Positions 57,060 to 64,000 of a stretch of 64,000 nt of DNA are shown here, piece after piece. The notes under the pieces were generated by a model. The model searched no databases. It was not told where the DNA came from and saw nothing but the letters and a program-made list of their open reading frames with translations. Both the position numbers and the translations under genes were made by a program. Position 1 is the stretch's first letter. Each line of letters opens with the position of its first letter. Origin of the DNA: Tetraselmis striata (Eukaryota > Chlorophyta > Chlorodendrophyceae > Chlorodendrales > Chlorodendraceae); contig VCJN01002010.1 in NCBI GenBank assembly GCA_006384855.1, forward strand, positions 1-64,000. Reading direction: 5' to 3'.

Positions 57060-57952
57060 CGACCGCTGGGTTGCCTTGCGGTGCCCGCACTGCCTCGCAG
57101 GTGCGCGCGCCAACTCTGCCGACAGGCAGAAACACCTCTGACGACAAATTCGAAGCTTGTTGCAACAGCAGGCAGGGCAGCGCCACGTGGACTGCTGCGT
57201 CACGGCCCGGCTGCGTGAACACGCATATGGTCAGTGAGGCCCGTCTCGTGCCGCCTTTTGAAGGCCAATTCCCATGACAACACCGCGCCAGCAAGCGGTC
57301 GCCAGCCGCTTCGGAAAAGGTCCGCGCGGAGAGGGGAGCCGGGGAGTTTCAATCCAGGCCGTGCATTATCAGAGTTTGGGACCGAGATCACCGAGTTCGG
57401 GCCTAGGGTGGCCTAGGGTGACTCGATCCATTTTGGCGACAAGTCCGTGAATGACGTCATGCGAAAGGCCGCTGTCTAAACAGGCGCTCAAGTGATGCAG
57501 CGTTCAGAAAAAGCTATGAACCTCTTGGGACCACAATTTGATTGGCCAGGCAGGAGGATGGGGCAATGGCTCGTGTCGGGTGGGAAGCGGTGCAGCGGCT
57601 GCAGGGGCGGTGATCCTTCTTGTGCGGTTTGGATGGGCAGGTACTAGTAACTGCGGTGATTGACACACACGATTGTTGGAACATGTGTGGCGTGCATGCC
57701 ACTTGGTGTGAATTTCCGGGGCGGGTGACGGCTTCGTGGGCACGTTGGGAAGATAACGAGTGCGCCAACAGAGGCACCGCGGCAGGAAAAGAGTGGGGAG
57801 GGGACTGTCTAACATGATGGTGGGTACGTACAGGCCTCAAGAGCATCCTTGGAATTTCAGCCAGGGAGTGCATAGAAAAGGGGGCTGGGGGCAGCCGGTG
57901 CTTTCTGCATGCTGTCGGCCGAGACAGCCAGGCACACGATGATCCGCGTATG
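57060..57952. other. Convergent intergenic region
   Basis: Between the MFS gene (+) and the secreted-protein gene (-). Overlapping ORFs here lack splice support and domain content. Confidence 0.5.
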
Positions 57953-59566
57953 CTAAAGCGAATGTTTGGCTTGCGGGCGGAACGCAAAGTTACGTTCCCC
58001 GGGCGCCAGCCGGCCCCTGCCCATGCGCTTGGTCCACGTCGTCTGTGGGATGTACCTCGTGCGCGAGTGCAGCTTGTGCGCGTCGTAGTAGGTGGGGCCC
58101 ATCTGGTCGCGCCCATGCGCGGCCAGACAGTAACCCAGCTCGCCCGAGGCCATGCGCGCCACGCGGTCCTGTAAGCGCCGCGCCTCCTGCGTGCCCTTCC
58201 CCTGCGCGCGTCGCGGGGGGGAGCCTATAGTCACGTCTAACATCCAGGCGCGCGCCCTCAGCCCCCCTGAAAGCTCACCCCCCAATTGGGGTCGTCGCGG
58301 GTTGCGAAAATTATGAGTTGGTTTGCACCGGGTGTTCCGTTTCGTGGTCATGGTTTGTTCTGACGGGTTTACATCTAAATGCAGCTTTCCCTTGAATAAT
58401 ATATCCAAAGCATGGTCACGGTACGTGTGAAGGAAGTGATGTGTGTGTGTGTGTGTGTGTGTGTGGCGGGGGGGGGGGGGGGGGGGGGAGGTTAAAACGT
58501 TTGTATTAGTTGAAGGCATAAACTGCCCACTTTCAATTCGAAGTTGTGACAGCAAAAACGCCTTGTGCCAGCCGAGCTCATGGTGGTTCGCGTGACCTGG
58601 ACACTTAGGCTACCATATAAACAATGCGCTTTACCGTTGAGGACTGTCTTCAATGGTTCCGGCTGGAGGAAACCCCCCCCCCCCCCCCCCCCCTCCCCTC
58701 CCTCCCCCCTTCAATGTTGATATTTGAGGCCGGAGGGAAGGGGGGAGTAAGGGGAAAAGATTGATGAGTACGTACATTGTGTGAAGCACAGCTCAGAGCG
58801 CATGACATAATCAGATGGGCTAGGAGGGGGAAATGTGTACGCAAGGTCACGGTTGTAGACAAGCCCCTTCTTCAGGATGTCTGTGCAGTATAATGTTTGT
58901 TCCTCCCCAGCTGGTTTAATTGCATACATATGACCACAAAAAGCGTACATGATTCGGCTGGCGATCAAAGTGGGGGCTGTGATGCTCTCAACCCACTTTC
59001 GATCCTCTCCCTTCTCTCTCCCTCTCATTCTCTTTCTCATTCTCGTTCTCTGTGTATGTCTCTCTGTACCATAACATACAGTGGCTAGATGTTCACAACC
59101 TGTCGCCCGCGAGCGGCTGCAACGGAGGTGCGCACCGTGAAAAGCTTTTTGGGTGCCGTCCAACGGCTGCGCCGCGGTTTGAAGTACCCAGGCTTGCATT
59201 CGCTGCGGCGCAACAGTCCCAAACCCCGGTACCGTTAGCTTTGAGGGGATGAGAGGGGGCGGAGGGGGGGGGGGGGGGGGTGGCTTGCGAGCGGGTGTGA
59301 CAGGATTGCAGCCGCCGTCGGGCGCACCAGTCGTTGAAGTCCTTCACGCAGGTAGCGCCCTCCCTGACGCAGGAGTTCTTCGGGCACTCCCAGTCGCAGC
59401 CTTTGCCGGCGCCCGGTACCACCTGCACGCAGCTGCCCTTACTGGGGTCCCAACCCATGGCGGCCGTCAGCTGCCGCGCCTCGGTACGGCCGACCAGCAT
59501 GAGCAGCCCCAGCGCCAGCAGCGCCGCTGCCTGCCGGCCCGACCGCCGCCTCGGGTGTGCGGACAT
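57953..59566 (-). CDS. Predicted secreted Cys-rich protein, unknown function
   Basis: Three exons (59302-59566, 58776-58910, 57953-58224) sum to 672 bp, a complete frame of 223 residues. The N-terminus MSAHPRRRSGRQAAALLALG with LLMLVGRTEA looks like a signal peptide cleaved near Ala-Arg. The next 50 residues contain paired cysteines (SCVQVV, CDWECPKNSCVREGATC, DWC), suggesting a disulphide-bonded module. Exon 2 adds TLYCTDILKKG and ELCFTQC. Exon 3 is basic and ends RPQAKHSL. It might be extracellular or cell-wall associated. The donor of intron 1 reads GTCACA and is weak, although phase fits. Introns contain C and G runs, a TG repeat and a GAGAAT-type repeat. No homologue was recognised. Confidence 0.55.
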
Positions 59567-60178
59567 GGCGCCCCGGGGTCGAGGGTGGGCGACTGTCGTC
59601 GGTCGACCGGCGCGGCGAGTGCGCACTCCTTGGCGAAGCAAGCGAGCGACCCCCAGCCGCGCTGCGCTCCGTAGTCCTGTCGGTACGTGCCAGGTACGAG
59701 GGAAGAGCCCGGTACCCTATATAATTGGGGCTTTCAGGTGGACCGTGCTTCGGCGTGCAGCAGCGTGTTGTGGTCGCTGGCTTTGCGGTCACCAAGGACT
59801 AGCGACTATTTGTAGCCGGAAACCGTGGACACCCCCGGCGGACTGACGTGCATGGCAGTATGCTTGCCCAGCATATTCGCGTGTCGGACATGTCTCCGAA
59901 AGCGCGCGAGCGCGCGGCAGAATCCTCGTAGACAAAACCGCGCGCATCGACGTCGGGTGCAGCACTGCAGCCCTGGCGCCATCGGGCCAGCGGCTACTAC
60001 CCATTCCCGCATTCCATGTCATCAACCGGGAGACGGGTGCGAGGACGGGCGCATAGAGCCATACCCGCGGACTAGCGGAAGAGTTAGCGACCTGGGTGCG
60101 GGTGGCGGCAATGCGCGCGAGGGATGTTCACGAGCGGGTCGGTGAGTACTCGCGTATATAAGTAAAAGTAAGGATAGG
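59567..60178. other. No supported gene
   Basis: Upstream region of the secreted-protein gene. GC-rich ORFs are present on both strands but none has a domain or splice support. Confidence 0.45.
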
Positions 60179-60657
60179 TTCGCCCCGGGACATCGGCTGA
60201 AGCCCCCCAGCACTTCAGACCTCTTGCGCGCTAACTGCAATTGTAGGTCTGGCATAGCCCGTAGATGACCGTAGACCATTGCCCCACTCGAACGCCGAAG
60301 GGCTACTGCATCGACCGGGGAAACCCAGGACACGCATGGACGATTTGTTTTTTCCGCCCCCGGGACAGGACTGGCACCAGTGAAACCCCTGGTGAAACCC
60401 TTGCAGCGTCTACGACGGCCGTTTTGGCAGCAATCCAGTGACGGAAAGCCCTGGGTAGGCGACGCTCCGTTTTAGTAATCAAGCAAATTGCCAAAGCATT
60501 CTGCAAAACTAATTAAAGGCCAGTGACAGAATTTCCAACACTGTTGGATCACAGTCTAAAACGCATGGACGATACTGTATATTGCCGAAAATATCTGCCA
60601 AGATTCGATACCCGGACCTCTCGTGTACGAGACGACCGCTCAACTGAGCGGACAGGG
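60179..60657 (-). mobile_element. tRNA-derived SINE-like element, interrupted copy
   Basis: Same family as 4566-4806: body words such as GTAGGTCTGGCATAGCCCGTA and CGAAGGGCTA match, and the tRNA-like head (60597-60657, minus strand) has D arm GCTCAGTTGAGC and loop CTCGTAC with anticodon CGT (Thr-like). Its box B is degenerate (GGTATCGAATC). The 216-bp element at 60345-60560 splits the body. Confidence 0.65.
60345..60560 (-). mobile_element. 216-bp retroposon-like insertion with 13-bp target duplication
   Basis: ACGCATGGACGAT occurs at 60332-60344 and 60561-60573, on either side of the insert. On the minus strand the insert begins TTTAGACTGTGATCC, contains TCCAACAGTGTTGGA, and ends GGAAAAAACAA, an A-rich tail. 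This, with the empty site at 4.7 kb, supports retroposition. No pol III promoter was recognised. Related copies lie at 9962-10160 and 23725-23930. Confidence 0.8.
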
Positions 60658-60661
60658 GATG

Positions 60662-60771
60662 CGTCGCCTACCCAGGGCTTTCCGTAACTGGATTGCTGCG
60701 CCTAAACGGCCGTCGAAGAGACGCTGCAAGGGTTTCACTGGTGCCAGTCCTGTCCCGGGGGCGGGAAAAAA
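60662..60771 (+). mobile_element. Partial inverted copy of the 216-bp element
   Basis: Reverse complement of 60350-60465, from GTCGCCTACCCAGGGCTTTC to CCCGGGGGCGGGAAAAAA, again with an A-rich end. With the copy at 60345 it forms an inverted pair separated by about 200 bp. Confidence 0.8.
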
Positions 60772-60778
60772 GGATGTT

Positions 60779-61130
60779 TCAAAGTTGAGTCTGGTTGTGC
60801 CAAAAAGATCGCGCAGGCTTTTTTACACAGACAAGAGCCGAAATTGGCAGGAAGTTATAGTATTGAAATCGTGGAGGGAAAACGGTGTCAAGGGGGGGGG
60901 GGGGGGGGGGGGGCTGCTTGTAACGCAGCGAAACCTGAAAGATGGCAGGCTCAGCTGTTATAGCTGCTTTTATGTCTACTCGTGCTCCACCCAAAAGGGC
61001 GCAACGACATGCATGTGCCTAGTTCCCATATCACTGAGCAACACTTGTAGCCGAAAAGCGTTTAGGGCAAGGGAGGAAACCCCATAAACTAGTTTAGATC
61101 ATTTCAAAGTTGAGTCTGGTTTTGCCAGTC
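60779..61130. repeat. Pair of 26-bp direct repeats around a 300-bp interval
   Basis: TTTCAAAGTTGAGTCTGGTT followed by (G/T)TGCCA stands at 60778-60804 and 61102-61128. Between them are a 23-base G run (60891-60913) and the repeat shared with the window start. Confidence 0.7.
60921..61114 (+). repeat. Dispersed repeat, inverted copy of 1-193
   Basis: Opposite-strand counterpart of the first 205 bp of the window, with a few substitutions and small indels. The homology breaks at 60921, just after a G run that the other copy lacks. Confidence 0.75.
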
Positions 61131-61222
61131 GTGAGCGAACGTAGAGCGCGGTGGATTGACGGAGAAGGGGTAGCACCAAGTCATGAAGGGGGCACCGGGA
61201 AGGCCACCGCTGCGGAGTCCTA

Positions 61223-62491
61223 TTAAACTTGGAAGTGGCGGAGGGGCGCGATGTGACCAAAGAAGAACCCCGCGCAAGGTGAAGGGAGAACGTTGGGGTC
61301 GATGTAGTCCGGAATGACGTCGGAGTTAGTGGCCCAGCCGCCTTGTTTGGTAGCGAATGTGGGAGAGTGGAGCTCCGATGGCGTTAGCGGCAGACGTTGC
61401 CCCCTTTCGAAGGATGTGTGAGCTCCAGAAAGTGCCGGCGACATGAAGTGCAGACCGTACGTGGTCGATGAAGTGGTGCTCGAGACGTGCAACACGGGGG
61501 TGCTCCGACAGTGGAAGGAGCAGCACGCGCATGTCGTCGGGGCCTCGTCCTGGTTCTCGCGGTAAACATGCAGGGTAATGTTGTATATAATCGTTGACAT
61601 GCACATCCCGCACTCGACAGGACGCGCCAGTAAGTCCCCAGCCTGGCAAAGAACATGAAGTTGACAACCGAGGCCACGAGGGCTCGGAAGTTGTACTGGT
61701 ACTCTGCGGTGGGAGCAGACACAATCAACTCTGCACGATCAACGAAGTTGTAAGCGACATCAGCAGGCGGAGGGACTCGCAAAGGCGCAGCCTCTATGCG
61801 GCGCTGCCTTAGCATTAGCCCACGCCTAGCTGCGGTAAGATGCAGGTTGTTCTTGGCGATTGGGTCGAGGTTGTGCAGCTCGAAGAACGTGTTGATTGCT
61901 GGCAAGTAGGCATGCAACGACTTAGCCCCAATGTGCCCCCGCTCACCAATCTAGGCAACGTACCGGCGCCGGACGGCAGTTGCGATGGTCGCCTCCAGTG
62001 TTCGGCTGATGTTCTCGGAGTCGTGGCAGAACTCCGCGAACTGGGAGTGTCTGAGCGGTGAGGGAGGTGGAGAGCATGTCGAGCGTCCGCTGTCCTAACT
62101 CGTCTGAGCCGAACGCGTCATGTAGCCGAGACCGCAGTGAGGCGGCCTAAGGGGCGACACCTTCGGGTTCGTCAATTACGTAAGTGCGGCGCTTTGCCGA
62201 CAGAGCAATAGGGCGGCGGCTATTGTTAGCAAAGTATTCGACAGCAACGGTTAGGTTTCCGGCGGTTGGCCGGTAGTTGCTGGACGGGTTTGCAGCAGCA
62301 CCATAACGGGTTTGCGGGGCTAGGTTCAGGTAAGAGGGCCGCCCCGCGAGCCCTTCGCGCTCGTAGCGCCTGTCACGTGCGTAACGTACACGCGCGAAGC
62401 GTGGTCGTTGCGAACCAGTTGTAACACGCGGCGTGACAACCGACTGACGCAGCGATGAGATGGTACGGGCGGCGGTTGGTTGAGCCGCCAT
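61223..62491 (-). pseudogene. Tyrosine recombinase (DIRS/Crypton-like), broken
   Basis: On the minus strand, N-terminal basic frame MAAQPTAARTISSLRQ (62147-62491), then SQFAEFCHDSENISRTLEA and, after an in-frame TAG, HIGAKSLHAYLPAINTFFEL and LTAARRGLMLRQRR, the core-binding region of phage-integrase-like recombinases. Later VARLEHHFIDHVRSAL, the catalytic SSHILRKGATSAANAIG (H-x-x-R), and, in a shifted frame, GGWATNSDVIPDYIDPNV with the presumed nucleophilic Tyr. The motif order matches algal tyrosine recombinases of DIRS or Crypton type. Frameshifts near 61350, 61590 and 62100 and at least one stop show it is inactive. No RT was seen nearby, so the element type is open. Confidence 0.72.
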
Positions 62492-63257
62492 GTGTAGGTG
62501 TGCGGATGGTTGAGCCGCACTCGGCTGTAGTGGTAAGAAGCACCGCACCGAGGAAGGTCTAAATGAAGTCTGTAAGGTGGGAGGGGGGTCATGTCCTGAC
62601 ACATGGCACTCATCCCGTCGCTGAGTTGCCTGGGTTCGCTTTGCGGCGGTTACCGAAAGGTGACCTCGCAAAGCTCCAGCACAGGGCAGTTCCGGGCCCG
62701 AAAATCGGACATTTTAACGTACGCGTACGCGTACCCGCCATCTAGTACCTCTGGCCGTACTGGCTGTCACCACGGTGCCCGACCTATGTCTAGAGACCTT
62801 GTAGGTACCTCTGCTAAGCCCTTTGGGGGTAGTACAGGCGGTGTCAAGAGGCGGCTGGTGCGCAGGCGGTGGCGGCGACCTGGCGGCCGCGTACAGTCGG
62901 GATGCAACATCCGCCACTCCACGGCATGTCACAACATCTTGCATAACATCTTTGCTAACAACAGCCACGTCTTTTGCCCCCCTCCCCGCGTCCCCCGTCC
63001 GGGTACCATGGGCTAAAAGTCAAAGAAACGGCAGTCTGAGAAAGCCGCGGCGATGCCGGCGGTGATGGAGGAGGCGAGGCAGGTGTCAGCGGCAGCGGCA
63101 TGCCGGCCGAGCCGTCGTCGTAGGCATCAGCAGCGACGACTCGTGTGTCGACCCAGCTGCAAAAAAACGAGTCAGAGGTCAAGTACCTGCTGAAGAGAGC
63201 GACGCCCTCGGAGGCGGCGTAGCGTTGCTGGAGGGAGGTTGTCAACAGGCAGAAAGA
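62492..63257. other. No supported gene
   Basis: ORFs overlap on both strands without recognisable domains. GTACGCGTACGCGTAC at 62718-62733 is a short alternating repeat. Confidence 0.4.
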
Positions 63258-64000
63258 ATGGAGAAGGAGCTGCGGTCCCAACTTGCGGCGGAGGAGAGGG
63301 CGCGAGTGGAGGCGGACATCCTGCGCCGGAAGCGCGACAAGAAGGTAGCGCGCCTAAAAGCCAAGATACGGCTCATGTTTGAGTCAAATGGCAGCTAGGC
63401 CGAGTCAGCTAGCAGTGGGGGCAGCGGCAGTGACGAGGAGGGCGGGGCCAGAAGCCGGGGAGGGAGCGGCCGGCAAGCTTGTCCTACAAGCTGCGGCGGG
63501 AGGCGACGACCCGAGCGACGGTGCGCAAGTTCATGGGCCGCAAGGCCGAGCAGCTGGAGGCGTGGCTCACCCACGCAGTCGGAGACGACGACATCTGGCA
63601 ATCTGTGTATGCGGAGGGCGGGGCCGGCGCACAGTTCGGAGCCCCTTCCGGCGGTGACGGTGGAGCGGAGCAGCAAGCAACAGCATGGCGATGTCGACGC
63701 GCATGGAGCTGACGGGGAGGAGGCGGGCATCGTTGAGGAGGCGGACCTAGTGGGCCAGCCAGCGGACCTGCGAGCAGCGCACACCCCCCGCTTTATCCTA
63801 GGCGCCCTCGCTCCTAGCCAACTACCCCGAGTTGCTGGCCTCCATATTGGAGTCTAAGCAGTTTAAACATCACTTGAAAGCATCAACGGCGTACCCTGCT
63901 GGCGATTAGAAAGCTGTGGGAGCACAACGCTGTGCATGTCTACACTGACCTGAAGCTATCTCAAGATGCCTTTCAGCGTCTCATCAACCTCAGCAGCTCC
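63258..64000 (+). CDS. Unrecognised coding region, cut by the window end
   Basis: Several plus-strand frames look coding but are not joined with confidence. 63258-63398 encodes 46 residues of charged coiled coil (EKELRSQLAAEERARVE). 63479-63700 has SYKLRREATTRATVRKFMG with KAEQLEAWLTHAVGDDDIW. 63790-63900 has NYPELLASILESKQFKHHLK. 63906-64000 has RKLWEHNAVHVYTDLKLSQD and continues beyond the window. Frame changes separate them, from introns or decay. It may be part of a repetitive algal gene family, but I cannot name it. Confidence 0.35.

Noticed and set aside
57514-58116. Minus-strand 200-codon ORF
   Set aside because: It overlaps the better-supported last exon of the secreted-protein gene in another frame and is Pro/His/Ser-rich without domain content.

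Overview
Organism and setting. This is nuclear DNA of a eukaryotic green alga. In the right third, GT-AG introns interrupt a plant-type B response regulator (receiver plus GARP/Myb domain) and a Lhca-like light-harvesting protein, a pairing typical of Viridiplantae. There are no operons, and no intact tRNA or rRNA gene is visible. The species cannot be named from the sequence. About thirty C or G homopolymer runs of roughly 12-28 bases are scattered through the window, many of them inside introns.

Layout. Positions 1-42 kb are repeat-rich. They hold a foldback repeat (2.9-3.8 kb), a tRNA-derived SINE-like element (4.6 kb), two decayed Ty3/gypsy chromovirus copies (6.8-9.9 and 22.0-23.7 kb), LINE fragments (10.2-10.9, 23.9-25.2, 33.1-34.7 plus 40.8-41.3 kb), a Ty1/copia element with both LTRs and a 5-bp target duplication (34.7-40.8 kb), a foldback satellite (30.2-31.3 kb) and several poorly known genes. 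Positions 42.4-60 kb are the host gene island: response regulator (+, 8 exons, 490 aa), Lhca-like protein (-, 3 exons, 263 aa), MFS transporter (+, 11 exons, 511 aa) and a predicted secreted Cys-rich protein (-, 3 exons, 223 aa). Positions 60-64 kb return to repeats: a SINE carrying a dated insertion, a broken tyrosine-recombinase gene and the start of an unknown gene cut by the window end.

Most unusual region. An 11-kb module (10.9-22.0 kb) carries two divergent multi-exon genes that share a 538-bp intergenic region. The plus gene looks like the DUF7869-type transposase-like family. The minus gene encodes about 1,200 residues that I do not recognise. Large introns of both genes hold arrays of one 24-bp quasi-palindromic repeat, and related palindromes lie at the 3' end of the plus gene. 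The module is flanked on both sides by copies of the same 2.65-kb segment (gypsy 3' part, short element, antisense LINE 3' part), giving the order A-B-module-B-C. It is a candidate for an undescribed two-gene mobile element, or for a gene pair caught in a segmental duplication.

How the parts relate. The host genes look intact and show no functional link to one another. The repeats form datable layers: a LINE open frame is interrupted by copia and, separately, by an 87-bp element, and the frame closes again when both are removed. A SINE copy at 60 kb carries a 216-bp insertion that is absent from its paralogue at 4.6 kb. All exon calls come from reading splice signals and phase by eye, without transcripts or database searches.
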